A stretch of 64,000 nt of DNA. It comes from Chryseolinea serpens. Lineage in GTDB: Bacteria; Bacteroidota; Bacteroidia; Cytophagales; Cyclobacteriaceae. Shown here piece by piece: positions 43,939-53,064 of the stretch (positions within the stretch are counted from its first letter, which is position 1; each line of letters begins with the position of its first letter). Under the pieces are notes generated by a model. It was given only the letters and a program-made list of their open reading frames with translations. It searched no databases and had not been told where the DNA came from. The DNA is taken from the NCBI RefSeq assembly GCF_900129725.1, contig NZ_FQWQ01000001.1, forward strand, positions 3,100,001 through 3,164,000, given 5' to 3'. A program made the translations under genes and the position numbers.

Positions 43939-44675
43939 CGCCCAAATTCCGCTGCCTGCTGATCGACGATGAGCCCCCCGCGCTGGAGGTGCTCCGGACG
44001 TATATCGCGACGCTGCCAACGCTGGAAGTCGTGGGCGAATGTCATCACGCACTGGCGGCCTTCGAGTTTCTCCGACAGCATCCGGTGGACCTGCTCTTCC
44101 TCGACATCCAAATGCCCCGCTTGCTGGGCACCGAATTTCTAAAAGCCCTACCCAATCCACCCCGCGTCATCTTCACCACGGCTCACCGCGACTACGCCGT
44201 GGAAGGCTTTGAATTGGGTGCGGTTGACTATCTATTGAAGCCTTACTCCTTGGAGCGCTTCCTGCGTGCCGTCCACAAAGTGCTGGACCTAGAGCATCGT
44301 CACACCCCAGCGCACGGCCGAAAGGAATCGCTGCACGCCGCCGACGAACGCTTCCTCTACGTCCGCGCCGATCGCAAGATGGTGAAGGTCATGGTCGACG
44401 AGATCCAATACATCGAAAGCCTGAAAGATTATGTAAAGATCGTGACCTCCAAACAGGTCATCACCAAACAAACCATCACCGCACTGGAAGAAATGTTGCC
44501 CGAAGAAGACTTCATGCGCATCCATCGTTCCTTCATTGTGTCGGTGAAGAAAATTGATTCGTATAGTCAACACGCCGTGTTCATGGGCAAGACAGAATTG
44601 CCCGTGGGCCCGTTGTACAAACAGGAAATTATGAAACGGTTGAATAAGGTTGGCGTGAACGATGCAACCCCTTAG
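43935..44675 (+). CDS. LytTR-family response regulator
   Basis: A 246-residue transcription factor starting at GTG within a GTGA overlap with the kinase gene. The receiver has LLIDDEPPALEVL near 8-20 and the phospho-acceptor Asp in LLFLDIQMPRL near 54-64; KPYS near 107 gives the Lys. The LytTR DNA-binding domain spans about 140-240 (RADRKMVKVMVDEIQYIE, then MRIHRSFIVSVKKID). It should bind direct repeats upstream of its targets. Its 3' end overlaps the convergent ferrochelatase gene by four bases. Confidence 0.9.
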   Translation: MTPKFRCLLIDDEPPALEVLRTYIATLPTLEVVGECHHALAAFEFLRQHPVDLLFLDIQMPRLLGTEFLKALPNPPRVIFTTAHRDYAVEGFELGAVDYLLKPYSLERFLRAVHKVLDLEHRHTPAHGRKESLHAADERFLYVRADRKMVKVMVDEIQYIESLKDYVKIVTSKQVITKQTITALEEMLPEEDFMRIHRSFIVSVKKIDSYSQHAVFMGKTELPVGPLYKQEIMKRLNKVGVNDATP

Positions 44676-45679
44676 GTGGTCACCAGATCTTTCAGACAGT
44701 CGATCCAGGTGGGGTGATCATTCAGGCTCTCCACCAGTTGTACTTTTTCTCCACCGTGCTCTTTGAAGATCTCCTGGTATTCGTCGCCGATCTCGATGAT
44801 GGTCTCCAGGCAATCGGCCGTGAATGCTGGGGAAAATACAAGGATCTTTTTCATTCCCTTGCGCGCACATTCCTCCACTACCTTGTCGGAAAACGGCATC
44901 AGCCATTTTTTATCGAGGCGCGATTGAAAGCAGACGGTATATTTTCCCTGGGGAATGTTCAGCTTCTCGACCAGTAGCCGTGTCGTAGCATAGCACGTGG
45001 CTTTGTAACAATATTTGTTTTCTTCGGTGATCTCGTTCTCACAGTTGTGATCGGCGCAATGACCATCATCGTATACCTTATCCACCTGCCGTTCGGGCAA
45101 GCCGTGATAGGAGAACAAGATGTGATCGTAGTCCGCAAAATTATACTTCCGGCCACGGGCTGCGAAAGCCTCGATGAATTTCGGATGGTCGTAATACTGG
45201 CTGATGAATTTCACTTCCGGCACCACCCACCAGGTGCGCATCACCCGCATCACCTCATCCAAGGCCGACCCCGTCGACGCGGAGGCATATTGCGGGAACA
45301 TGGGCAACACAATGATCTTCTCATAGTTCTTCTTTCTCATCACCTCCAACACATCCGGAAGCGATGGATTCTTGTAGCGCATGGCCAGATGCACTTCATA
45401 GTCGCTACCCAACGATGCCTGCAAAAGACCCTTTGCCTTTTCGCTATGATACAACAAAGGCGATCCATTGGCCGTCCATAGTTTTTTATAAATTTTGGCC
45501 GACTTGGAGGCGCGGAACGGGACGATCAGAAAGTTCACGAGGAGCTTCCGTGGCAGCCACGGTATGTCGATCACCCGTGGATCGTTGAGAAATTGTGAGA
45601 GATACGAGCGCACATCGCCGACAGCAGGGCTATCGGGTGTACCCAGATTTATAAGTAAAACGCCAGTTTTGCTTTTCAT
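44672..45679 (-). CDS. hemH: Ferrochelatase
   Basis: A 335-residue enzyme inserting iron into protoporphyrin to make haem. The N-terminus GVLLINLGTPDSP is standard. The catalytic histidine is in FSYHGLPERQV near 187-197, and PAFTADCLETIIEIG near 280 supplies the active-site Glu. A cysteine-containing stretch after the histidine (DGHCADHNCENE) is notable. It follows the GNAT gene by 7 bases in a kinase-GNAT-hemH run, and would serve the cytochromes matured by the ccm genes in this window. Confidence 0.93.
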   Translation of the reverse strand: MKSKTGVLLINLGTPDSPAVGDVRSYLSQFLNDPRVIDIPWLPRKLLVNFLIVPFRASKSAKIYKKLWTANGSPLLYHSEKAKGLLQASLGSDYEVHLAMRYKNPSLPDVLEVMRKKNYEKIIVLPMFPQYASASTGSALDEVMRVMRTWWVVPEVKFISQYYDHPKFIEAFAARGRKYNFADYDHILFSYHGLPERQVDKVYDDGHCADHNCENEITEENKYCYKATCYATTRLLVEKLNIPQGKYTVCFQSRLDKKWLMPFSDKVVEECARKGMKKILVFSPAFTADCLETIIEIGDEYQEIFKEHGGEKVQLVESLNDHPTWIDCLKDLVTT

Positions 45680-45686
45680 ACATTTT

Positions 45687-46856
45687 CTAACCTAGGATGG
45701 GCGCCCGTTTGAAGGGCTTGGTTTCATCAAACAGCTTGCGATAGGTGGCATGCCGCTTGCAAACCGTTCCGCCCACCTGTTCTACGACAAGGATCATCTT
45801 TGGGTTGAAGTCGCCGATCCAATTCATTTCATATTCATCGTAACGGTTGTACTGATCCTGCAGTACAGCCCGTGAATTCATGATCATGGCACCGTCCAGC
45901 CCCTTGCCCTGATGCTCGGGCACCACACCAAACAAAATCCCAAAGGCCTTTCGGTTGGTCTTTATGAGCGTATGATACAGGAACTTCAATTTGCCGATCC
46001 AGTTCAGCTTCCCGTTCACGTATTTGAAGATCTGATTGATTTCCGGCAGCGACAAGAAGAAACTTACCGGCTCACCTTTATAAAATCCGAAATACAACAG
46101 GCGGCGGTCCAGGATGGGCTTCATCTGTGCCACCAACAAACGCGCTTGCTGCAAGCTTAGCTCGGGATTTTCCGAACGGTTTGCCCAGGCCTTGTTGTAC
46201 ACGTGATGAAGGTACTCGGCCAGTTTCGGGAGTTCGCTTTTTTCAAGACAATGAAAATCATAGTCAGGATCCTTCGCCGTGATGGCCGCCTTCTCGCGCA
46301 GTCGTTCGATGACGGGCTCGTTGATGAGGCGGTAGAAGGTGAGTTGATAGAAGTATACCTTAAAGCCGTATTCCTCAAAGAAATCCTTGTAATACGGAAA
46401 GTTGTAATTGCACTGATAGTTCGGCTCGCGATCAAAGCCTTCAATGAGCAACCCCCACCACCGGTCGCGGCTGCCAAAATTGATGGGGCCGTCCATCGCT
46501 TCCATGCCTTTTCCCTGGAGCCAATGCTTGCATTGGTTGAAGAGCATGAAGGCGGCATCCTTGTTGTTGATGCACTCAAAGAATCCCATCCCGCCCGTAG
46601 GCTGATCGTTGCCCTTCTTCACGGTCTTCTGATTCACAAAAGCCGCTACACGACCGATGGTCTCCTGTTTGTCGTTCACCAATATCCAACGGGCGCATTC
46701 GCCGTGACGGAAGGTCTTGTTCTTTTCTTTGTCGAAGACGGCCTCCACATCCTTGTCCAGGGGACGGATCCAGTGGGGTTCGTCTTTATAGAGCTTCACC
46801 GGCAGCATGAGAAATTCACGGGCCTGCTTGGGCGTAGATACTTCGTAGATCTTCAT
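45687..46856 (-). CDS. GNAT-fold protein of unknown substrate
   Basis: A 389-residue protein. The N-terminal half (MKIYEVSTPKQAREFLMLP, then ARWILVND and IGRVAAFVN) and the C-terminal segment FGVVPEHQGKGLDGAM near 309-324, an acetyl-CoA-loop-like QxxGxG, indicate two joined GNAT-type domains, as in FemAB-like or double-GNAT proteins. Homologues of this length are common in Bacteroidota but I know of no assigned substrate. The start codon shares one base with the stop of the upstream PAS kinase (TAATG), so translation is probably coupled. Confidence 0.75.
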   Translation of the reverse strand: MKIYEVSTPKQAREFLMLPVKLYKDEPHWIRPLDKDVEAVFDKEKNKTFRHGECARWILVNDKQETIGRVAAFVNQKTVKKGNDQPTGGMGFFECINNKDAAFMLFNQCKHWLQGKGMEAMDGPINFGSRDRWWGLLIEGFDREPNYQCNYNFPYYKDFFEEYGFKVYFYQLTFYRLINEPVIERLREKAAITAKDPDYDFHCLEKSELPKLAEYLHHVYNKAWANRSENPELSLQQARLLVAQMKPILDRRLLYFGFYKGEPVSFFLSLPEINQIFKYVNGKLNWIGKLKFLYHTLIKTNRKAFGILFGVVPEHQGKGLDGAMIMNSRAVLQDQYNRYDEYEMNWIGDFNPKMILVVEQVGGTVCKRHATYRKLFDETKPFKRAPILG

Positions 46857-48682
46857 TATTGTTCAACGCCTATGGAAGGCATTTTGCCAATCATACTGTT
46901 TATGCGGTTGGGCAGCAAAATAGCAAAGCGGGTGCCATGACCCAACCGGCTGGCCACCGTGATCTGCCCGCCCAATTTGTCGACAGCATTTTTCACGATG
47001 TAAAGACCGATGCCCGATCCGTCGGACTGTTCTGTGGCGCGATAAAACATTTCAAAAATTCTTTCCAGGTTCTCTTCACTGATGCCAATGCCATTGTCGG
47101 CAAAGACTATTTCGGCACGAAGGTGATCAATGTTTATTTTAATACCAATTTCGGATGCAACTTGTTCCAATTGGCGGTATTTGATGGCGTTGGAAATGAG
47201 GTTTCGCAAAATTTCGGCAATGCGCCAGGGGTCGCTATAGAAATCAATGCCTTCCACTTTGATGATGCGCTTGATCTCCTTGGCTCCCTCCAGGTAGTTG
47301 AGATCGTTGAATGTCTCCTCGATGATCCGGCTAAAATCAACTTTGCGCACGCTCACTTCCATCTTCAGGTTTTTGGAATGGCTCAGCACATCGCCGATAA
47401 AATGATCGAGGTGCTCCACTTTGCTGCCGATGATGTCGATGTAGTCCATTGGATTGTCGGTGTTGCCCGGCAGCTTGGCCAGGTTCACCAGGCCCAGGAT
47501 GGACGACAGGGGTGCACGCAGATCGTGCGAGACCTTGTAAACAAAATTGTCGAGTTCGCCATTGCGTATTTTCAACTCCTCTTCCACGCGTTTGCGTTCG
47601 GTGATATCGACATAGACGCCATAGATCCCGATCGTCTCGTTGTCTAACATCACGGGCATGCCATACAGGATCACGTTCACGATCCGGCCGTGACGATGTC
47701 TTCTCACGGTTTCAATGCTCACGATGCGATGGCTGGTGATCAGGTTGTTGAGGTCGACGCCTTCGTGGGTGAGCTCTTCGGGGACGATAAAATCGTTGAT
47801 GCTGCGCCCTTTCAATTCCGGGAGGGTGTAGCCGAACATTTCTTCGAACCCCCGGTTCACCTGCTCCACTTTTCCCGAATCCGTGAGCAGCACCACCGCC
47901 ATGGGCACGTTCTGGAAAAGTTGGGCCAACAGCGTCTCGTTCTTTTTGATCCGGGCCTCCACCTGCTTGCGCTCGGTGATGTCGCGGAAAATCACCTGGA
48001 TACACGGCTCGCCGCGGAAGGTGAAGGGGTAGGCCATGGTCTCCACATCGATGACCTGGCCGTCCTGGCGCACATATTTCTGTTCGATCATGGCCCCGGG
48101 CAATCCCACGGCCACCTCTTTCATTCTGCGAATGACACGCTGATGATATTCGGGGTGCACAAAGTTCAATACATCGGTGCCCACCAGGTTCTGTCTTTTT
48201 TCGCCACCCAGGATGGCGTGGGCAAAGGCGTTGGCAAAAACCAATTTGCCTTGTTTATGGATGACCACCCCAATGGGCAGTCGCTCGATCAACGATTGAT
48301 AGCGCTCCTCGCTTTCGCGTGCGGTCTCGATGCGTTCGGTAATGTCTTGGATAATGCCCCGGCGGATGATGACGCCATCGTTTCGAAGCTCGTGATTGGA
48401 GCGAATCTCGACCCACTTGATCTTGCCCCGCACGTGCATGCGCCCCTGCCAATTCCACTCGCGCCCGGCTTGCTCACTGACCAGCGAACTGGCCTGTAGC
48501 TGTCCGATGTCCTCCAGGTGTACGATGGCATCCATCGCCCCGGCGTCGTTCAAGACCGCCTCCGGCGATATGCCCAGCAGCGACTCGCACGCCTCACTGA
48601 TGAAATCGAAACGACGGATTCCATTGGGTTGAACCGTGTATTCGTAGATAACAGCGGGCAAATGCTTTATAAGATCGCGCAT
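46856..48682 (-). CDS. Soluble PAS-domain sensor histidine kinase
   Basis: About 608 residues without membrane helices. Three PAS domains with PAC-like ends follow each other near 8-125, 130-250 and 255-375 (repeated DITERxxxE/K linkers). The HisKA motif is YKVSHDLRAPLSS near 385-397. The ATPase has LRNLISNAIKYR near 493, ADNGIGI near 530 and GSGIGLYIV near 555. It likely senses a cytosolic ligand or redox state. No response regulator is adjacent; instead a GNAT gene and hemH follow on the same strand. Confidence 0.9.
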   Translation of the reverse strand: MRDLIKHLPAVIYEYTVQPNGIRRFDFISEACESLLGISPEAVLNDAGAMDAIVHLEDIGQLQASSLVSEQAGREWNWQGRMHVRGKIKWVEIRSNHELRNDGVIIRRGIIQDITERIETARESEERYQSLIERLPIGVVIHKQGKLVFANAFAHAILGGEKRQNLVGTDVLNFVHPEYHQRVIRRMKEVAVGLPGAMIEQKYVRQDGQVIDVETMAYPFTFRGEPCIQVIFRDITERKQVEARIKKNETLLAQLFQNVPMAVVLLTDSGKVEQVNRGFEEMFGYTLPELKGRSINDFIVPEELTHEGVDLNNLITSHRIVSIETVRRHRHGRIVNVILYGMPVMLDNETIGIYGVYVDITERKRVEEELKIRNGELDNFVYKVSHDLRAPLSSILGLVNLAKLPGNTDNPMDYIDIIGSKVEHLDHFIGDVLSHSKNLKMEVSVRKVDFSRIIEETFNDLNYLEGAKEIKRIIKVEGIDFYSDPWRIAEILRNLISNAIKYRQLEQVASEIGIKINIDHLRAEIVFADNGIGISEENLERIFEMFYRATEQSDGSGIGLYIVKNAVDKLGGQITVASRLGHGTRFAILLPNRINSMIGKMPSIGVEQ

Positions 48683-48903
48683 AGGTTTCGTGACAAGCAA
48701 ACGGCTTGAGAGCAAATAGCGGGCCTAGGAATGGTTGTCTAATCTTAAACTGCGCAAGATAATTTATATACCCTTAAGAAAACAAGGCAAACCACCCCCT
48801 TTTCAGAAGTTTATTGGCTCAGAATAAAGGTGTTTCACCATATTATTCTGTATTTTTTCGGAGAAGAAGTTAAAATTTCACCCTCTCTTTTGGCGTCTAC
48901 CTT

Positions 48904-48911
48904 TAAATTTG
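48904..48911 (+). promoter_or_regulatory. Putative -7 element TAAATTTG
   Basis: A full match to TAnnTTTG, 75 bases before the YdeI-like gene in the 303-base region that separates it from the divergent PAS kinase gene. That region shows no other gene, and the minus-strand kinase promoter was not recognised. Confidence 0.35.
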
Positions 48912-48985
48912 AACGCGCTTCGGGGTCTCGTGTCCCTCAATGGGAAGTAAGAAAACCATTCAGAAGCCGGGAAAACCTAACGACT

Positions 48986-49861
48986 ATGAACAAGATTCTT
49001 TCAGGCAAATTGAAAGTCAAAACCACGGACGAAGGCCTGGTGCTGAACGCTCCTCCGGGCTTTGATCAAAAGCCTCATGACACTACCCCAAAAGCAAAGG
49101 TCTCCTACGGTTTTGTTTTGCTTTTCACCAAAGACAAAGCCACACTCGACAAGCACCTTCCCAAAGCATTGAAGGCGTTGAAAGAAGATGGCTTATTTTG
49201 GGTTGCCTATCCCAAGAAGAGCAGCGTTATCAAAACAGACATCACCCGCGACAACGGTTGGGATGCCCTTCAAGCCGCGGGATACGAAGCCGTGAGCCTG
49301 GTCGCCATCGACGACACATGGTCTGCGCTGCGATTCCGTTCGCGCACAAAGATTCTCGTGATGAACCGCCAACCGAAGTCCAGCGGAAAGCATAGCTTCC
49401 GTGCCGCTATGGAAAAACCTTCCGATGGAATTGATGGTGCTTTCGTCACCGTACCCTTCGATGTGGAGAAAGAATATGGCACCCGCGGCCAGGTGAAAGT
49501 GAAGGCCACCTTCGACGGCCACCCCTATCGTGGCATCCTGGCGCCGATGGGAACAGGTGGGCATGTCATCATTGTCCGGAAAGACATCCGCGAAGCGATC
49601 GGCAAAAAGGCCGGAGATAAAATCGATGTCACCCTCGAAAAAGACACGGAAGAAAGAGTACTGGAAATACCCGATGACCTGCAAGCAGTGTTGAAGAAGA
49701 ATGCTGCTGCCCGGAAATTCTTTGAGACCTTATCGTATACCAATCGCAAGGAGTATGCGGTTTGGATCGCCTCCGCAAAAAAAGAGGAGACCCGTTTGAA
49801 AAGACTCGACGATACATTAACAAAACTCCTCGCGGGTAAAAAGAACCCGGCAGCGAAATAG
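48986..49861 (+). CDS. DUF3052-like / DUF1905 / YdeI-like fusion protein
   Basis: About 291 residues. The N-terminal 125 residues (KVSYGFVLLFTKDKA, LKEDGLFWVAYPKKSS, and DDTWSALRFRSR) resemble DUF3052. Residues about 145-215 form a DUF1905 barrel (GQVKVKATFDGHPYRG, GGHVIIVRKDIREAIGKKAGD). The end has the YdeI/OmdA segment ARKFFETLSYTNRKEYAVWI near 250-269 plus a basic tail. DUF1905-YdeI fusions are common; the extra N-domain is less so. Function is unknown. A longer upstream start is possible but codes for non-family sequence. Confidence 0.8.
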   Translation: MNKILSGKLKVKTTDEGLVLNAPPGFDQKPHDTTPKAKVSYGFVLLFTKDKATLDKHLPKALKALKEDGLFWVAYPKKSSVIKTDITRDNGWDALQAAGYEAVSLVAIDDTWSALRFRSRTKILVMNRQPKSSGKHSFRAAMEKPSDGIDGAFVTVPFDVEKEYGTRGQVKVKATFDGHPYRGILAPMGTGGHVIIVRKDIREAIGKKAGDKIDVTLEKDTEERVLEIPDDLQAVLKKNAAARKFFETLSYTNRKEYAVWIASAKKEETRLKRLDDTLTKLLAGKKNPAAK

Positions 49862-49913
49862 CTTTCGGCTTGGATTGATTTTTGTTTTTATGGGAAGCAA
49901 AAAAATCTATCCC

Positions 49914-50564
49914 ATGAAAAACATGCTTCTCTCTGCCGCCGTCCTGCTATGCCTTGCTTCATGCGGCACGCATACTTCGTACAGCGCCCGGTATTTGAGT
50001 GACCTCCGGTCAGCGCCAACAGCCGAGCCTGCGGCCGACAAAAGCCGCGTAGTGCTTTACAACGCCTCCATAACGCTACTGTTAAAAGAGCCCGACAGCC
50101 TTAACAAAAAGCTTCCCCTGCTAACAAAGAAATACGATGGCTATGTAATGACCGTTGGCGACGAACTGTCAACCATACGGGTGCCTGCCGCGCAGCTTAG
50201 CAATGTTCTACAGGACCTGTCTGCCATGGGTAAAGTGACAGCCCGCTCTCTCTCCGGCCAGGACGTGACCGATGATTATACAGACTACACCATCCGGCTC
50301 GACAACGCCGAGAAAGCCAGGCAACGCTATTTGCAGTTGCTGGAAAAAGCAGAAAACGTTGAAGCGGCTGTGAAAGTTGAGAAGGAGCTGGAACGACTCA
50401 ACAGCGAGATCGATTTGCTTAAGGGCAGGCTGGCCCGTTTTGACCACCTGGCGGCTTTTTCGACCGTGACCATACACCTGGAGAAAAAGCACAAGATCGG
50501 CCTTCTGGGCTATCCTTTCGTGGGGCTCTACAAAGGCATAAAATGGCTCTTTGTTCGCGACTAA
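49914..50564 (+). CDS. DUF4349-type lipoprotein
   Basis: A 216-residue protein with a lipobox (CLASCGT at 13-19). The body shows ASITLLLKEPD, a beta section with TVRV-like IRVPAAQL, then SGQDVTDDYTDYTIRLDNAEKARQRYLQLL near 106-135 and a coiled-coil, the DUF4349 pattern. A hydrophobic C-terminus (LLGYPFVGLYKGIKWLF) may insert in the membrane. No function is known. I chose the ATG that gives the lipoprotein signal; one 39 bases earlier would mask it. Confidence 0.83.
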   Translation: MKNMLLSAAVLLCLASCGTHTSYSARYLSDLRSAPTAEPAADKSRVVLYNASITLLLKEPDSLNKKLPLLTKKYDGYVMTVGDELSTIRVPAAQLSNVLQDLSAMGKVTARSLSGQDVTDDYTDYTIRLDNAEKARQRYLQLLEKAENVEAAVKVEKELERLNSEIDLLKGRLARFDHLAAFSTVTIHLEKKHKIGLLGYPFVGLYKGIKWLFVRD

Positions 50565-50576
50565 ATGTAACCTGGA

Positions 50577-50993
50577 TTATAACAACGTCATCTTCCGGAG
50601 CCAGTGCCGGGCATCGCGGATGGAGTCGAAGAATTGCACCTTCATGATGGTCACCTCCCCGATCATTTCCCGGATCGTGAGCTGGGTGAATTTGCTGCTG
50701 GGCATGACAATGGCCAGGTAGCGGACACCGGCTTTTTCCATTTCCGGCATCACGTGCCCTCTGAAATAGGCCACGTCCTCGTCCAGCACGGGGCCGGCGG
50801 TGCGGCTGTCGGTGAGCATGTGGAGTTTGGGGTAATTGCGGATTTCCTGACGCATCAGCTCCAGGCGCTTCATCTGCACAAAGTTGTAGTGCTCGCTGTA
50901 GCGGGGCACGCCGTTCAAGGTGAGCTTGATGCAGGGAATCGATTCGTCCAGCTCAATGGTGGCGTATTCGTCCTTATAAAAAGCTTTTACCAT
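50577..50993 (-). CDS. SpoIIAA-like / STAS-type fold protein of unknown function
   Basis: About 138 residues, or 152 from an upstream ATG. Strands such as YATIELDESIPCIKLTL and LHMLTDSRTAGPV alternate with helices in a STAS/SpoIIAA-like order, ending in VQFFDSIRDARHWLRKM, the typical last helix of the Bacteroidota SpoIIAA-like family. No phosphorylatable serine motif is evident. It is convergent to the DUF4349 gene by 12 bases and divergent from the XRE regulator. Confidence 0.6.
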   Translation of the reverse strand: MVKAFYKDEYATIELDESIPCIKLTLNGVPRYSEHYNFVQMKRLELMRQEIRNYPKLHMLTDSRTAGPVLDEDVAYFRGHVMPEMEKAGVRYLAIVMPSSKFTQLTIREMIGEVTIMKVQFFDSIRDARHWLRKMTLL

Positions 50994-51163
50994 GCTTTCT
51001 GAAGCGGTGAGAGGTGGGGCAAAACCTATTGTCATGGCTTTGCATACGTAAGTTTACTGCTTAAAGGCGACACTGTAAAATAATTGGTTACAAAACTACC
51101 CCTGAAAAGGGCCAAACCGTAACCGCAAAATTTACGTAACTTAGAAGTACAAAATCCAATCCC

Positions 51164-51541
51164 ATGGCAACCATAGAAATTGGCGAAAAAATCAAGGAAG
51201 TCTTCGACAACCGTCACATGAAGCTTACCGATTTTGCCGACGAGCTGGGAACCGTTCGGCAAAATGTTTACCGCATCTTCAAAAAACGTCATGTCGACAC
51301 GGGCCTGCTGTTGAAAATATCGCAGGTGCTGGACCATAATTTTTTCCAATACTATGTGTCATCTCCCGTCCAGGAAGAAGGAGAGGCCATCAAACAACTC
51401 AAAACCGAAACCTCGGATTTCCAGAAACAACTGGAGCTCTCCCGAAAGGAGATCGACTATTTGCGCCGGATCATCAAACTGATGGAGGAAAAAGCCGAGC
51501 TGGTGCAGCAATTGGGAAAAGATTCGATGATGCTTCAGTGA
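51164..51541 (+). CDS. XRE-type helix-turn-helix protein with C-terminal coiled coil
   Basis: A 125-residue protein. The HTH is near 18-60 (LTDFADELGTVRQNVYRIF, then DTGLLLKISQVLDHNFF). The rest, about 68-120, is a charged coiled coil with heptad-like spacing (LKTETSDFQKQLELSRKEI and LMEEKAELVQQL), a dimerisation or partner-binding segment. It resembles small regulators found singly in this phylum. Target sites are unknown. Confidence 0.8.
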   Translation: MATIEIGEKIKEVFDNRHMKLTDFADELGTVRQNVYRIFKKRHVDTGLLLKISQVLDHNFFQYYVSSPVQEEGEAIKQLKTETSDFQKQLELSRKEIDYLRRIIKLMEEKAELVQQLGKDSMMLQ

Positions 51542-51577
51542 AGCCATAGTCCCCTAAAATCCTCCCCTCGTTTGATC

Positions 51578-52222
51578 TCATAATTTTTCTTGCCGGGAAT
51601 ATCTGACGCTCTTTATAAAGCCGCGAAAAAACAGCTGCTCCTCCTCCACTTGCCACCCTTCTGCCGTCATATACTGCTCCCAAGGCGGAAGTTGCTTCGC
51701 CTCGATGCCACAGCACCAGCGAAAAAATGTGTACATCATTTTTAGCAATAGCCGCTGCCACCAGACTTTACGGGCCATAAAATCAGATACCAGCCAAACA
51801 CTTTCCGGTGCAAGCGAGGTATCTACGCTATCGATCACACGCCGCAATGAAGCGGGTGAAAACAAATCCAGGAAAAAGGCAGTGATCACCGCATGGAATT
51901 GTATTTCGCGTGGAATAGAATCTTCTGTACCGTGGATAAATTTCACGCGAGATTTCTGTTGTTCCGAAAGCTTCTGCCGCGCTTGTTCAAGCATCTTCGC
52001 CGAGGCTTCGATGTACCACACATTACATTGGGGATGCGTTTCCAAAAGTTCGGTCAATAGCCATCCCGTGCCGCCACCAAGAATCAAAACCTGGGCGGTC
52101 GATGGTATGGTCTTTAGAAAAACCAACTGCGCTTCGCGTATGGCCGACCCGTACACCAGGCTGGCAAACCGGTCGTAGACAGGCGCCAGGAGATCGAAGC
52201 CCGTTAAGGATTGCTGCTCCAT
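51578..52222 (-). CDS. Class I SAM-dependent methyltransferase
   Basis: About 214 residues from the ATG that gives MEQQSLTGFDLLAPVYDRFA, the UbiE-like opening. Motif I is VLILGGGTGWL near 45-55, acidic motif VWYIEASAKML near 68-78, followed by VITAFFLDLFSP. This start lies 19 bases inside the end of the UbiA-like gene, so the two are probably coupled. A methyltransferase of this type after a prenyltransferase suggests quinone- or lipid-like product modification; substrate unknown. Confidence 0.83.
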   Translation of the reverse strand: MEQQSLTGFDLLAPVYDRFASLVYGSAIREAQLVFLKTIPSTAQVLILGGGTGWLLTELLETHPQCNVWYIEASAKMLEQARQKLSEQQKSRVKFIHGTEDSIPREIQFHAVITAFFLDLFSPASLRRVIDSVDTSLAPESVWLVSDFMARKVWWQRLLLKMMYTFFRWCCGIEAKQLPPWEQYMTAEGWQVEEEQLFFRGFIKSVRYSRQEKL

Positions 52223-53034
52223 GCCAAATAAAACAAGGGAAGAAGAAATACGGCATCGCCCAACAAGCGATAATAGTCTTGCCTGGCAAAAGTCTCTCGA
52301 AAGACAAAGATCAACGCCAACACCAGGCCCATGGTAGCCACGATGAGCACAGCCGGTTTCATTTCGGCGTAGTAGAGAGAAAAACTCGTCACCAGGAAAA
52401 TGCTGCCGATCAGACACCAGATGCTGGCCCGCGTGATGGGCTCTCCCAACATGGTAACAAAAGAGGTCTGCTTATCCTTCTCGTCGCCTTCGCGATCGAA
52501 CCACGAGAAGATCAACAAGTTCAGCCACGCCACCATGGCGAATTGAACAATGAGCAAGTAATGCGCGGGAACAAGTTCAACTTTCGTTAACGTATAGGAA
52601 GGCAACAGCACACCGCACGTATAGAGAAAGGCAATGCAGATCTCTTTCAGGAATTTCAGATAACGCTGCACGATCAGATAAATCCCCACGCCCGCGGCCA
52701 GCACAGTACCCCTGACAAAGATCTGCTTACGAAGAAAAAAAACAATAAACATATTCACGAGCACGGCCAGACCGGCGGCTATCAATAAGGTTCTGAAATG
52801 TTCCTGGTGAAACCGGTGACGCGATGTGGATGCGCTTCTTCCGATGTCGCGCGCATCCTTCAAATGATCGGCTGTATAAATCACCCAGACCGTCAACGCC
52901 AGGGCTAAAAGACCCACCGGGCGAAGGGTAACATCCAATACGCGGGCAAAGAAAAGGGCGCTCACGACCGCGCCCGCCACAATGTCAAGGCTCAGCAGAT
53001 TAACGTAACGATATACCCGCGTAAATCCGGTCAT
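52204..53034 (-). CDS. UbiA-like membrane prenyltransferase family protein
   Basis: A 276-residue protein with about eight membrane helices. Two acidic loops fit UbiA: YTADHLKDARDIG near 53-65 in place of NDxxDxxxD, and FDREGDEKDKQ near 178-188. The first loop departs from the consensus Asn. The start ATG comes immediately after the U-tract of the atpG terminator hairpin, leaving almost no leader unless transcription reads through. The methyltransferase gene overlaps its end. Function uncertain; family moderately sure. Confidence 0.68.
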   Translation of the reverse strand: MTGFTRVYRYVNLLSLDIVAGAVVSALFFARVLDVTLRPVGLLALALTVWVIYTADHLKDARDIGRSASTSRHRFHQEHFRTLLIAAGLAVLVNMFIVFFLRKQIFVRGTVLAAGVGIYLIVQRYLKFLKEICIAFLYTCGVLLPSYTLTKVELVPAHYLLIVQFAMVAWLNLLIFSWFDREGDEKDKQTSFVTMLGEPITRASIWCLIGSIFLVTSFSLYYAEMKPAVLIVATMGLVLALIFVFRETFARQDYYRLLGDAVFLLPLFYLAWSSNP

Positions 53035-53064
53035 AAAAAAAGTCTCTCCGCAACCGGAGAGACT
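53035..53064 (-). terminator. Intrinsic terminator after atpG
   Basis: Perfect ten-base stem AGTCTCTCCG / CGGAGAGACT with loop GTTG (as read on the minus strand), followed by six T. It begins 28 bases after the atpG stop. The next gene's ATG follows the T-run directly. Confidence 0.85.
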
